From Archegozetes longisetosus (lineage: Eukaryota > Arthropoda > Arachnida > Sarcoptiformes > Trhypochthoniidae), in contig JAEMBT020000008.1 in assembly GCA_018873245.2 (NCBI GenBank), positions 7,098,238-7,162,237 on the forward strand: a DNA stretch of 64,000 nt. Direction: 5' to 3'. The translations under genes and the position numbers were made by a program. The notes below the pieces were generated by a model, which was given only the letters and a program-made list of their open reading frames with translations, ran no database searches and was not told the DNA's origin. Within the stretch, counting starts at the first letter, position 1. Each line of letters begins with the position of its first letter. Shown here piece by piece: positions 37,201-50,989 of this stretch.

Positions 37201-40200
37201 GAAAACTTGTTAGGCGAGACATCCGTATTGTTGAAACAATTTATCATAGCAACTGTATAACGATATCGTTTTGCATCAGCTTCTGTGCGAATTGCTCACA
37301 GAGTGTGGCTAGGTCTCACTGGAGAACTGTCCTATTGATCTACAGGTCGGATATTAATCATTTATACGACCAACCGCCCAGTAGCTCGATTTTCAATGAT
37401 ATCACATAATAACTATTAATCATTTGCAGTATGCATTTTTTGTAAATACAGATATATTAAGGACTTGTTGAGTATATGACTAGTTTTGTTAGGACGCTCG
37501 AAATGTCTGTCACAACTTTGACTACATGTTTTATATTACAATAGGTTCCTCGATCACCAGAAATCCGGCAGCGAGTCGCTAATGCAGAGGGATTACTATT
37601 ATATTCATTTAGTTTTCTGTTTACGACACCAAATAAAATAAAGTTGAAGTGTAATAGCATTTCGTTTATTAAAGATCTAAATATCAAGAGTTAGATAACA
37701 ATTTTTCATCAAGCTCGAATTCATGTCTACACTATTACTCTTAAAAAGCCTCTTTTAGCATTTACATTCAAGAGAAAAAAATTTTATTTTTAAAAATCTC
37801 AATTTCATTGATCTTTAAGTCGATAATTCGATTCTTCGAATGTGAAAGCATATAAATCAATAAAGTTTCAACACGTTATCAATTTCGAAAACATCGAAAT
37901 AAAATTCCATCGAATACATCATTAGTTACTTGTTGGGGTCCCGAATTAATTTTCGACGAATTTTGATAACATCACTTTAATTCTGTTGAATTCTATTAAA
38001 AATTCAGCTGTAGGTTGAATTATCATTTGCAGTCACGAACTATAGTGTGATCTACACCTCAAAGTATCATGTAATTGGTCTTGTAAGGAAATTATCTTTA
38101 TTCAATCCTTGTTATTCTCGACTTTAACACATGAGATAACACATCTTATGAATGGAAATAAATACATAAATAAAAACTGTGTCCGCTCACATCAAACGGT
38201 AGGCTAACCTAACAATTATATCTCAATAAGCGTCACAGCTATTTTAAATTTAGTCTAACATAGACTTCAATTATAAACAATTTGACCAGAAAGTTATTTT
38301 GTTCTGCTCTCTAACCAATTTGTTCTTTTGCATTACTAAAAAAGGTTTGGCTATCTTGGCGCCCATAGGTCAGCCATAGGCCTATCTTTAGCACGTGGAA
38401 CATGTTCGAAGATGTTTGCAAAGCAAATTAGCATAAGAAAAAACAAGTCTATTTAACAAATACTTGGCCTATTCAAGTTCACTATTACAGGCAAAAGTGT
38501 TTCAAAGCATTTATTTTTATCAATTTTTTATTTTGCGCTCGATATCTCTAACAATAACTAGTCATTTATTTTAATCACTACACGCATAGTGTACAATCAA
38601 AATTCCACTTGTTTAATCTGAATGAATAGAATCATTACTACGTGAATATTTGAGCGTCTTTAAATTCTCATTCAGCGTTATTGCATATGACGCTCATTAA
38701 TTTTTTTTCTAGTGTTATATATAATTCATATTAACTGTTTCCGCGTCCTAACTTTGTTATTATTATTGAGCGTCATTTGTAACAATATGGACTGTCCGTG
38801 TAATTCTAGATTACTGCGTGTTTGGACTTATCAAATATTATTCTGAATTAGAGTTTTCTTTCACGAAATTACAACGATAATCATTGAAATTTGGTATACG
38901 AAAGCCAAAATACCATTTGCGACTTTCAAATGTTGGGTGATAGTAGATTTAAAGAGTAATATTTCTTCGACTGACCACATTCCTGAGAAAAGAAATCTCA
39001 CACCATAAGGTTTGTGAACTTGAATATTTGAGTGGACTTTAAACTCAAAAATGAGTTGGATTGAGTGATAAAACGAGCATTTTTTCATGCAAGAAACACT
39101 CGTGTTTTTAGCGGAGCATAAACATTTTCAGCTTAGTTTAATGACAAATCTCTTTGAGAGCTATGTCTCAAACCTATGATAAAATCCCACACTTAAGCAC
39201 ATTTTAATACTAGTAAAACAGATAGTACTCCAGGTTTTAATTATCAAAAATAGTAAATCTAACTCAAAGTTTTATAAAAGCTGAAAAAGAGCTAACTTTT
39301 CATGTTAGTTATCATTTGAACAATGATTGCGTGCTATCATTAATTATCTTAAGATCAATGATAGTCCACATAATATTCATTTCCTTATCAGACATTAAGA
39401 AAAAGTCTGTCAGACAATTAGCTTCTTATTTATTACACCAACTGTTCTTCCATTGACTCTTTTGAATAATTTATGAAAATTTTTTATTGACACTTAAAAA
39501 ACGTTGCATTCAATGGTGATATAAATCTTGAATTGTGAACTTATGCTTTAGTTATAAAAGTTTTTCTCTTTTGATTGAAAATTATGAAAAGTTTTCTTAT
39601 CGATGGCACAGAATTTTAGATATTTAGGTAATTATTTGTACTCTATTGAAAACATTTTTTCTGATTGTGAAATAAATTTAAGCAATCTTCTGATTGATAC
39701 ATAATTGATTTTTTCAGTTATAAAGTCATGAATTGATTAGTTAATTAATAATTAAGTGAAGAAGAGCTCAGCTTCAGTAATTAATAAGGAAAAAATCAAT
39801 TTATTTCATGTTTTTCACGAAAAACAAATTTATCATCAAAACAAACTTATGAAATAATGAGAAACTAAAGAATATGGAAATATAGCTTAAATTCAATTTA
39901 AGTTCAATTGTGAAACTTGACAAAGCTTGAGACAAGTTTATAACCTTAATAAAAAGTAATGCAATAAAAAAATATTAAGCTATCGTTGAACTAATAGTCT
40001 TTAAAAGATACAGAAGCGGTCAACAGTATATCATCATAAACGTGAATGTTATACGCATCCAGAAACCGAAATAGTGAACAACAGTCAAAATATAGATATC
40101 TTATAACCTGGAAAAATTCAGAGCTCAAGTGTGCTCGTATGTTATTAAGTAGTGATATGAGTTTGTCAATCAAGATAAACAAAGGGGTAATAAATGCAAA

Positions 40201-43200
40201 CTAACAAAAGTTTGAACCATCAGTAAAAAAGAGAAATAGATGAATCACGAGCTGTAATTGAATTAAGTCTTAATCGTGATCAACAAAATTGTGTCAAATT
40301 GTAATCCTTTTATTTTATTGAAAGCATTAGTATTAGTTTTTCAATATTAACTTACATATAATTTGCTGTTTATTTCCTGTTAAGCAAATTTTTCATAAAA
40401 AATATTTAATAATATGTATGAGTACGCGTATCAAATCACGACATTGACCTGACGAGGGTAAAGATCATACTTTACTTTCTTGTTTTACTGAAACAAATCT
40501 AGAGTTCTGAATAATTTATGCATTCAATTTATTTGATCTTCTTTATTATTATATTTGATTTAGTTCTCAATATCTTTCAATACATTATACCTTATATGAA
40601 TATCATTATTTCCTCAACTATCAAATTGTTTATGGAACAAATTTAGATTTGATTCAAGTTCTACCACACTTGTTCGTGTAATTGATAATTAAATTTATAG
40701 GTTCTTAAGTTGTGAGTGCTTAAAATCTCCTTTTGATGAATTTGTTGAATTTATTCTCATTAGAAAAAAATTGATACTTGTTTAATATTTAAACATGTAG
40801 GACTATCACGTCTTGCATACGGGCTAATGCGAACACTTTATTTAAGCACATAAGATAAAGTTTTCAAAAATACATTAACACTCCTAACTATAAGGTTTAA
40901 ATCATATTCTGTTGGAGTGTTGAGTTATCAGAGATAGAACACTTACTAATGTATTGTTAAAGATATGCCAAGTTGTCATTCTATTCAAATTAGATATCAT
41001 TTAACACACTATTCATACAATTGATGATTAAACACACATCAAATATACATTTATATATGTATATTTGAGATGAACATTAAATATCTATTATGTTTGAATA
41101 AAACTATCATTTTTGGTTAATTCACACGTATTATAGTTCTGTGAGAACAACAGTTAATTACTTTTTCATAGCTTATAATTTATAATTAAAAATAACTATC
41201 AATCGAAAATTAAACTTCAAATTCATTTCTGAAGAGAAACAAGTCTAAAGTGCTATTAATTACAGCTATAAAGTTATAAAGAGAAAGATAAAACTATCGT
41301 AACATGTGAATGAGAATAAAGATCGTACGAACTTTAAGATTGAAACAAAATTAAAAGCGAAGCAATCAATTTACACAACTCTAATTAAGGTGATTATTGC
41401 TTGCTTTTACTCAGTCTGGACGGTAAAATCAGGGCATTTGTTTCGGAAAACTCTCAGATAACATTAAATTTTAGATTTTCAATTAAAAAATTCAAAGGCC
41501 ATAAAATGATTTTCATCTTCTATGTATTCGTATACTCAAAATTTAACTACAAAGCTAATCAGAACCTCGTTATGTTCAACAAAAATAAGTTTCAATCAAT
41601 TAGAAATCTATAGATTAATTGCCCAGAAATTGATTGTTTGAATTTCTGGACTGAAAATCCTGAATGCAAGGTGGTCGCTCTATTTCAAAATTATGTAGTA
41701 TTAATCAATTGCTTACCTGTTTGATTATCTGAAAAAGTACCACTTGTGCGTCGCCGAACACGAATGCCACGTAAGTGCCGGCTATATAAGTAAATCTAGC
41801 ATTGAAACCATGCGGACCTATGACACATTGCCAGTACTCGCCGTGCATTTGATCGAAAACGGCTGATATGTTGGCTGAGATTTTTTCATAAGTATTGTAC
41901 TCTTGGAATGCTATGATTGCAGTTGTGATGGCCTGTGCCTTCATAGTTTCTGACATTTCGGAATGCAATAATTTGACTTTTATTTTGTCTGTCCTTCGGG
42001 CCTCTCTATAGTAAATTAAAAATATAGCTTAATATTAAGTGTTTATCAATATTTTTAAAGTATCTCATTAACAAGACTTCAAAATCTGATTTTTACTTTT
42101 CTTCTCAGTTTGATCGCAATCAAATGTCTGGCTTTTAACTGGTTTGCGTGAACACGAATTGAACACGAATTGAACACGAATTGCACAGTTAGAATTGATA
42201 CATACGAAGAGCTGATATTTGTGATAATTGTCACTTGCCTCATAGAATTTGTCATCTGTTCGTCCTTTCATTTAGTAGTAATTAGATAAATTGTAACTTA
42301 TATAAACTCTTGTTAGCATTAAGCTTCTCAGACTAAAATAGACATGAAAATGGACATGAAAATGGACATGAATGTTCCCTCACATTGAGACAATAGTTTC
42401 TGAAAACTGTTCTATATTAGTTTAAAATTGCTATTTTAGTGAATTTCTATCTGAGAAAAAAACAAAAATATGGTGGTATGGACTCAAGCTCTAAAGATGA
42501 AGCAATTGATCATAATTATTTTGTCAAAAACGAGCCCATAATTAGCTATTTATTTATAAGAGTCTCTTCCTACAAATGATCATTTTTGTTCCTTTATTTG
42601 TTTTGAGAAATATGAACAAAATAAATGAACTAATTCCTCATATGAAACATTGGTCATATTTTCTGTGTATGAACGAAGTAGTTTCAATGATCAGTTCAAT
42701 GACAAAGAGTAATAACCGGTTAATGAGTGAAATAGAGAAAAACTCATTCAAAGTCGTTCAACAGTTTTGGTCAAATAAAAAGTTATCCCAAAACTCAATT
42801 TAATCAATTTGAGATCATTTTTATTCTTATTTTAAACAATTTGAATAAGTATTTGGTTTATTCTACATCTGAATGATGAGAAATATGACTTTCTAAAACT
42901 GCTGATTCAGGATTGAAGTCAATTTATATGACTTCTGATGCAACGCTGCGCAGTACATAACATGCTGTGCGTAAAGCACATAACGCTATTAAAGTATATA
43001 TTTTAAAATTTGCAATTTCAGTCCTATCAATTAATGTTGAAATTGATATGTTTTATCATAGCAGTAGATTCTTATTTTCTCATAGAAACATGTAGTGAGC
43101 CTTTTAATATAGATAAAACACAAGTCAAACAATATAATTAAAATCAAATTTAAAACAAGTTAATTGGATATAACCAATTATTATCCTTTGCGAATCAATT

Positions 43201-43588
43201 GATCAAGGATTATTTTAGAATATTCTTTCTTCTATTTTATTGATATTTATGTCAATTACTATTTAAGGCTAATTGAAGCTCGTTTTGTAGGGTTAGAAGT
43301 TGTCTTCAATCAAACATGTATTTTGCGAACGACGATGTCATTTCACAATATAAACCAATTTTCACGCCGTACAATCACTTCACTAATCTCAAAACCAGTT
43401 TAAGATAAACTAATTTCAAAGTTCAACAAATTAGGAATTAACTGAAAAAATAATTCAAATAAAACTTATACTCCTGGTGACAAATGTTTTATTTGTAACT
43501 TATGTCATTTTAAGATTGTTAACTGTTTTAAGTATTTCATAATAAACCAGTTAGTCTTTATTAACGATTATATGAAACCGTTTACGAG

Positions 43589-43627
<39 letters not shown>

Positions 43628-46600
43628 AATACATTAAAGTTTAGTAATAACTTATAAGTTGCGTATATAACTTTACTCATAAACATTGACTTAAATGTTA
43701 GAGCCTTTTCATAGTACATTATATATCAGTCACACACACAAATGCTTTCATATATGATATTACTAAACTTGAATAAAATATCTCTAATTTAATTAAAAGG
43801 AATGTGAAAATTCAGTTATAATCATATTTGAATTTTAAAGTTCAATAAATTGCTTTGTCTTTTTAAACAATTTCAATTTCTAATTATTTCTCTCTTAGGG
43901 ACAAAACTTAACGTTTCAAAACTTTTGAAAGCTATGGAGTGCGGCTTGAACGCCGAAGTCTGATACGCATAATGGGTTTTTACGTAGGCAGGAACGCCGA
44001 ATATAGAGAAAAACCTGTTTTCACCTGATTTTCTTAACACTGATTTCCTATCTATACTTACTTCCCTGAAATCATTGATTGCTATATCCCAAAGGGATAT
44101 CAATAATTTTACAATAAAATAAATTGAGAGATAAGCTTAAATACACATGCCGGCCGTGTAAATTAATCTCATTTGCACGAAGTTTCGACTCAAACGTGTT
44201 TTAATTGTTTCTTCTATTATAAATTACTTATTTTTCAACCTGTTTAAAATGTTATTTCAATAAGTAAAATACAACTGTTTAGACTGAGCATATTTATAAG
44301 TTATAGTGTATTAAATTAAATTGTTAAAATAAATGTATCACTTTCAATAATGAGAAAAGCTCGAGCTACGCACAGCCACGGCTTTTCTGATCAATGATAA
44401 TCTTTTGAATGAGATTCAGGTTATTTCAAAGGATTGAAGAAAAATGGGATCTGAAAACACTCTATATTCGGCGTTCCTGCCTACGTAAAAACCCATTATG
44501 CGTATCAGACTTCGGCGTTCAAGCCGGCAATCGAAAGCTATAGTTGTTTTCAAAGAGAAAATGAGCTAATTTTGTGGAGAAAAATTTGAAAATTTGTTCA
44601 GAAATTTTAAAGAATTCTTCATTTTTTTTATAAAACTGTTTTATTTGAAAAAATTGTCGACTAAAACTTTCGTTAAATGCTTTTGACTTACTCAACACTA
44701 ATGCAATAAGAATAAATTATCAAATATTTGAGTTATCAAAAATTGCATCAGGTAAATAAAAGGCAAAAAAATTTAGTTTTTCAAGGTAAGATGCTGACGT
44801 GCGTGCTATACTTGTAAAGATGAGCATTTTTATGATTCATAGAAACCATGTTATCTTTTATGTTTCACTTACGTTTAATGAAAGTTTGTTTTACGATCAA
44901 ACAAATGTTTAAAACTTAATTTCTCAAAAGTTTAGTTCAAGAATAAATTATCCTCTCAATACACGATTGACTTTTTTTGCAGAAACTGTTCTTTTTTGAA
45001 ATGTAAAGAAGGCAGATTTTACTCAAAGATATGCTTTAGAAATTGTTGCATTACTTCAACACAAATTAATACTTATTATTAACAATAAGTAATTGAAATT
45101 TGATCTTAAAAACTAGTATTACTAGAATTTTCTATTATCTGGGGAAAGTTGTCACTTAGATTTGCTCAAAACTGAACAAATTTGAAGAACGCGTTAATAA
45201 TTATTAAGTTTTGTTTAAACAGCTAGCTTTTTGAGGTTCATACCATCTATTAATTACTTTTTATTTGATTGGTTAATTACAAATCCTTTGAGCAGTTCCG
45301 AACGCTGACTGAAAATCTCCTGCTATTAATATTTTATAATTAATAACAATTTGTGGTGAAATGAATTTTAAAATTTTTAAATTAAGCTTACAGCTATAAA
45401 AAATTGTCTTCTTAAAAGCTATGGCTATTTTCCTCTAACTTCTACAATGAATTTTAAATAAACTTTAGAAACAATTAATCTCAGGATAATTTTATTAGTT
45501 AATAAAACTTAGCAACAAAATTAATGGTTCAATAACTTGAAAGAAGATCTATGAGTTATTGAACCACTTTTGATTGATATTTAAACTAAACAAATCAAAT
45601 ATTCATTTACACCTATAATGATGATGAACTTGTTGACACATGGCTTTTAAGACCACCTGAGCAATCTATCCAGAGCTAGCTCTTAATCATCATTAAGTGA
45701 TCTCCGCAATATTTGATTGTTGTAAGACACACAGTATTTAGAGCATAATTTGCCAACAAGTAGGATGTCTGTAGATACATCCATGATTTATCCTCATTAC
45801 AGTAGACTCTCCTCATTACAGTAAAAACAAGTAAACAAATTATTGTAAGTTGTTGAGAAAATCAGCATTCCATTAACGGTCAACTAATACCGTTCCATTA
45901 CTAGTAAACTTGCCAGTTAAAATACTATGATAGTACTAATACTATTAAGTTATCAAAATTGTACTATGCCGTTCCGTGGTATTGCAATCATTTTTTTCAA
46001 TCTCTACTAGAAATTTGATATCTATTTTACCGCCAGCATCACTAAAATCAAAGGATTGAACAAACTTTTAGGAAACCTTAAATTCAACTTGATTCTGAAA
46101 AGGCATTTCAAGCTCAAATTATCTCTTGCTTTTGATGATTAATTGAGTAATAAAATGTGAAAATAATTTTGCTATTAATCGAAAACTAGAAGTTCATCAA
46201 ATATTTAGAGTAAACTTGAAAGAAGAAGTTACTTAAGAAGACTCATAGTTACTGTGTTGTATATCCTAATTTTTCTACAATTAGATAGAAATCTTGTTTT
46301 CTCTCACTATCAAATTTTTCTATTATTTACATTATTTTTCTATTTAAAATCTACACAAAAATCCTCTGTTAAATACAAATAGTTTTAAAAGTCATAGGAA
46401 TAATTTCATATTAACAATTCTATGATAACAATTTATATGAAAGTAAACTTTCAAAGTTTAGTTTTCTATAACCACAAAGTCTAGAAGTTTACTTAACAGA
46501 GTATAACTCATTGTAGACATTGAAAAGCTTTTGCTTTTTTAATTATAAAATTCATTTTTCAATCATTTGTTTTAGGTTCCAGTGTTTAGACATGTAATTA

Positions 46601-48568
46601 CACGAAGTTTTCAGCAAACATTTAAGTACTTTAACAGGTAAAAGATAAGAAATCAATTGAAAATCTTTTGTGTATCCCTAGCGAACTTGTTTTGAGCAGC
46701 TACAAAACTCTTCAAATCAGATCAAAACAACTTTAATAACAGAAAAATCAATTAATGTCTAACATTTCACTTCTAGAGTCGGCTAATAGTTTCAGTTTTA
46801 ACGTAGTCGTCCAACTTTTGTTGACCTTAAACTTGAAAAGAGCCCAAATTTGATTTAAAAATTGAGAATAAATCATTTTATCACTTTGTGTATTGAAGTC
46901 TTAAATATTTTTCTTATAGCAATTAAATAGCTTCTTTATATGTTTATAATTGAATTTTGGACTTTGAAAATTTTGAAAACTAACTCCACCACAGATTACT
47001 GTCACGAAAATTTTCGATTCAGCCTGATTTATAGTTCTCTCATCGAAGTGTCTCATTCACACTTGTTTATGAAACAATATCTCAAGTGTTAACCTAACTC
47101 TAATCACAACATCAATATGAAAATTAATTGAAATTTTCAATCAATTTCAGTTTATGAATGACGGAACAAGTAAGCAACTGATCTATGGGTCAAATAACTC
47201 ATAATAACTTACATCTAATTGGGAGATGCATAACATGAAGTTTCATACTATTATTATGCTAGTATTATGCTCTTTTCAAAAATATTTGCTCGTCTATAAT
47301 GAAATTTATTCAAATCTATTCAATAGAATAAATCAATTTAAATTCAAAACTTTAATATTTGAACTTTATATAGAAGTTGATGAAAAACTGTCATCGAAGA
47401 CTGTTTTAACGAGAGATAAATACGATCTATACCTGAGCTAAAGTTAACGGTTAAATGCTTTTTCTATGATTTAATAAGACTTTAGAAAATGTTTGAGGCA
47501 ATAGCATTATGAATCATTTAAATTTGATGGCAGATTCACAAAACTTGATTTCACAAAAAACGGATAAGTATTGAATGAAGTTTCGCAACTTTATCTATGG
47601 TAGCTTTATTTGTAAATTTTGAAATATATCTGCTAGCTTTATCAATCCGTTCACCTGAAAGAAAAAATTGATACTTACATTTTATCAACAATTCAACTGA
47701 TTAGAAGAAAAGCTTAGTTCATTAGTAAATAGTTACACTTTGTGTTCAAACTATTACCAAAACTCAATTATCTGATATAACTAGAAGTGCATTATTTTAA
47801 TTTGCTTTTCTATGCAGAAAATACGCGTACTTTCGAATCATAAATGCTTTGATTTCTTAGACTTAGTCTCTTGCCTTAAAGTTCATAATTTGTTGTATTA
47901 GTATTTGTATAGACGTTTAGATAGCTTGCTATGATCAACTGTTTTTGGATGAATTCTAATAACTCACTCAACATGTTTCTTGAAAGCTTTCAACTAAGTA
48001 TTTGTGAAGTGAACAGATCGATAAAACTGACAGATATATTGCTAATAAATGATTGAGAATGTATCAATATCTAACCATTTAATCAAACATCTAGATATGA
48101 ATATTTAAAAATCTGATCCAATCAAACTGTACTTCAATCAAATTTGACTCAGAGTTGCATAAAACACTGATTAGAGATAAATATTGATGGAAGTTTTCAA
48201 AACGATATGCCAAACATTTTAGACAATAATTACCTGATTATATCAGCTTGAGACTGTTTGGTCATCCTAAACATGATAACTTGAATGTCTTTGTAAGAGA
48301 ACCACAGGAGAGTTCCTTCAACATAATCAAAATGAGACACAAATCCTGGTGGACCCACTAAACAGAACCAGTGTTTGCCATATTGTTCATCAAACTCTGA
48401 GGACAATTTGATGGCAATATCAGACTTTTTGGAATTAACTGGTATTCCGGGCTCTTCAAATGCAACCATAGCTGTTCCTAAAGCGTGTCTTTTCATCGAT
48501 TCACTCATTTCAGATTTGATGATCACAAACTTTGACTCTTGGACTACGTAATTACCGATTCCGGCCAT
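34268..48568 (-). CDS. Predicted triple-LC8 (three dynein-light-chain-like domains) protein
   Basis: Three minus-strand exons (48234-48568, 41717-42005, 34268-34603) fit one frame of 319 aa. Exon A ends ATCAG|GTAATT in phase 2 and exon B starts TATAG|A, completing AGA. Exon B ends AAACAG|GTAAGC in phase 0 and exon C starts TTACAG|GTC in phase 0. Each exon encodes one LC8 fold: a leading strand, MSExM or an equivalent, a helix, FDxxYG/FDQMHG/ITHQLS, then WFCLVGPPGF, WQCVIGPHGF or WACVLGHNLF, and final strands ending VIMF, VVLF or VLLC. Canonical LC8 (about 89 aa) has WHCIVGRNFGSYVTHE. The target-peptide groove residues are changed in all three domains, so standard TQT-motif binding is doubtful. 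Exon C has no Met codon, so it needs an upstream exon. ATG 48568 (ATA ATG G) is preferred. An in-frame ATG at 48610 would add 14 hydrophobic residues. The alternative is separate paralogous genes. Confidence 0.72.
35524..35566 (+). repeat. 17-bp tandem repeat, about 2.5 copies
   Basis: The unit ACATAAAGTACATTGGY is repeated with a single variable base. Confidence 0.85.
35618..35656 (+). repeat. 13-bp tandem repeat, 3 copies
   Basis: Three adjacent copies of TTAATTAAGATAG, the last ending in C. Confidence 0.9.
42150..42182 (+). repeat. 11-bp tandem repeat, 3 copies
   Basis: Three perfect copies of GAACACGAATT. Confidence 0.92.
42341..42374 (+). repeat. 12-bp tandem repeat, about 3 copies
   Basis: The unit GACATGAAAATG is repeated, the last copy being partial. 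Confidence 0.9.
43592..43626 (+). repeat. (GA)17 microsatellite
   Basis: A perfect GA tract of 35 bp inside LC8 intron 1. Confidence 0.95.
43936..44532. mobile_element. 597-bp inverted-repeat element with 9-bp target duplication
   Basis: A 67-bp stretch at 43942-44008 (starting CGGCTTGAACGCCGAAGTC) is repeated as a perfect reverse complement at about 44460-44526. The few outermost bases differ by an indel. Identical 9-bp direct repeats GAAAGCTAT flank it at 43927-43935 and 44533-44541, a target-site duplication. A 9-bp duplication plus long terminal repeats fits a non-autonomous Mutator-like element. The perfect arms suggest recent insertion. No transposase is encoded. Confidence 0.75.
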
Positions 48569-50933
48569 TATTAACAACTTAGTCAATAAATTTGCAATAA
48601 AAAGTGGCATTTTTAAAATCACATTTTATTTATTCCTCTAATAGTTTTTACTCTGAATACTAAGCTATTAATTGAGTAATTTATATATCCATTTGAATAA
48701 ATAATTTCTTGCAAAATGCATTTGAAATCCAAGCAATAAACTTCACTGTCGATTAAAAATATCTCAACAATAAGGCATTCATTCCAGTTATTACTTCTTC
48801 AGTTATGAGCAAATCAGAAAAGAAAACTTAATAAACGTTTATTAAACTATTTAACTTCAATTTGCACAAAATTAAATATTGACTTTTGATTGAAGGAAAA
48901 CCCAAACAAAATAAAATAAATAGCTTTGAAAAGTAGCATTTATTTGAAAAATAGCTCATTTATTAAATGTTATTTGATGAAACTAATTACAGGTTCACTT
49001 AATGATGTTTGCGAGCATCGACCATAAGACAGCTACCAATGCGAAACTTAATCACGAACTGAGTAGTGGTTTAATGGTTCAATGTCTGACTATTAGGCTT
49101 AAATCAACAATTTCATATCAACTACTTCTTAATAGAGACACAAATTTCCTCTATAGAGACACTAATTTGCTTTATAGCTTCAAACAACAATAGACTGAAT
49201 TGTTTCCTATAAAGCTACCAATTGAACAGTAGAACAGTTGCAGAGAATAAAGTTAGCATCAGTTTAGATGCAAATGTAATGCGAGCCCAATCCTGTTTTG
49301 AGAATAACTGCCTTTTTAGAGATAAGGTGTATCTAGAAAGTGGCTCAGGAGTAATAGTTGTATGAGAACATATTTGCTGAGAGGAGTAGACAAAATTACA
49401 AATTTTTTGACAAACGTTACCCCACCATCTCTTGTAGCTTGACAGTAGACCAACACTTGTTCTTATATCCTCTTAGACTAACTTTATTATCAAATTTAAA
49501 TCTCACAGTCATTCTCATATAGTTTCCGGCTTTGTATTTGGATAAATATTATTTTAAATGAAAATTCTATACAAAAATTATTCTATTAGTTCTAATACAA
49601 TAATCGTTTATTATTTCTATTCATTTTGCCGTTTATTCAACTAAGTAATGGTTGTTTTCGGTAAATAACACTTAAGACAAAATCCTTGAAATGCATAAAG
49701 TACAATTGTCGGTACTTGTAATGAGTTATGAGGATACGCACAATTTAAAAATAAAAAAAATAATACGTTTACGAACATTGAAACAAATTACAAGAGTAAA
49801 ATTACTACTTCTTTAAATGACCACAGGTTTAGCTTAGTTGTGCTTTGCTCTTTGTTAATGATAGAAAACTATTATTAATGGTCAAACACATTAAGACAAA
49901 TATTCAATTAAGGAAAATAAAATGGCTATGAAGCTATTCTAGAAAACACTAGAAAACTTTTCTCTAAAATTAATGCTTATCTGAAAATGATCTCAAAAGC
50001 TATAAGGTTTAGTCAATTGGCACAAAAATATTTTTCAACATTGTTTTTATATAGAGATAATTACTTTAGACCTTAGAAACAATATTCAAATTATGCTTTA
50101 ATTCTACTTGCCAAGCATAAGATTCAAGTTTACAATTGATTGATAACTTGTATCTTTATAAGATTTTATCTTTGTATCTCCAAAGTAAACAAAGTAACTT
50201 TTTAGGTGACTGTGCCTTCAAGTCTATAGATCGTAAAAGGTCTAACAAAATATACCACTTGTCGACATAAACTTGAATAGTATCTCATAACTCAAAGGCA
50301 TTCTTTGGTTAATCAGAACACATCCAATAGCAAACCAGAAAACTTTTCACTGAGTGATATTTGATAGGTAAAATATTCTTTAATCACAGCAAAACTAGTC
50401 TTTTCCGTAACAGCTCAAGTTTAGCATCAATTTAAGGTATTTTGAAGGATATGCTTTGAATTAAATAGCATTTCTTAAAAATAGTATTTTTGTTTTAAAA
50501 AATTTAATTTTTAAGTCTAGTCATTAGCAATTTTAAAGATTGCTTCTTCCTAATTGCTTCCTGGATAATCATAGATTATGATTGAACATTCTGAGAAGCA
50601 AATAATGCTAAACTTTCAATCTTTACTTATTTATTTCTGTGGATATAACATTTTTAATGCTTGTTTTCGAGTTAGAAAATTTGCAAAAATTGCAGACCGT
50701 TCCCATTATCAATAAGTCTGAACAAACATTTGACCAGGATTTCATCTATGAAAAGTTTGGATAAGAATTTATTAAATGAGATAATTGATAGAAGGCAAGG
50801 TTAGTAATGATTTAAAAATAAAATAAATAAAAATTTTAGCTATTGTGTAATTAGCCAGATTGCCACTCTTCGGCCTTTTTGAGCTTTCCCAGGTAAAAAT
50901 TAGTTTCAACCTAGAATGTAGTCATGAAAATGA

Positions 50934-50989
50934 GATCTCGTCTCATGAAAAATCTTGAGATATCTTGCCTTGCGAGACGAGACAAGATC
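50934..50989. repeat. Imperfect palindrome with GAGACGAGAC motif
   Basis: GATCTCGTCTC at 50934-50944 faces GAGACGAGACAAGATC at 50974-50989. A related fragment (GACTAGACGAGATC) lies near 51270. It is probably the tip of a decayed repeat. Confidence 0.4.

Larger units (their letters stand above)
34604..41716 (-). other. Intron 2 of the triple-LC8 gene
   Basis: A 7.1-kb interval between LC8 exons B and C. It is AT-rich with short tandem repeats (35524-35566 and 35618-35656). A GC-richer patch at 37270-37400 and another at 37540-37590 are unexplained and encode nothing I recognise. No nested gene is supported. Confidence 0.5.
42006..48233 (-). other. Intron 1 of the triple-LC8 gene
   Basis: A 6.2-kb interval between LC8 exons A and B. 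It carries two short tandem repeats near 42.15-42.37 kb, a (GA)n tract at 43592 and the 597-bp inverted-repeat element at 43936. A small minus-strand frame at 42068-42271 could be an alternative first exon for exon B, but its donor phase does not fit the TATAG acceptor used here. Confidence 0.5.

Noticed and set aside
41705-42271. LC8 exon B as an independent gene with a first exon at 42068-42271
   Set aside because: The natural donor of that small frame gives the wrong phase for the TATAG acceptor, while exon A at 48234 fits exactly. Kept only as an alternative.
43873-44103. Minus-strand open frame of 76 codons
   Set aside because: Mostly inside the left arm of the 597-bp inverted-repeat element. 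No protein family.
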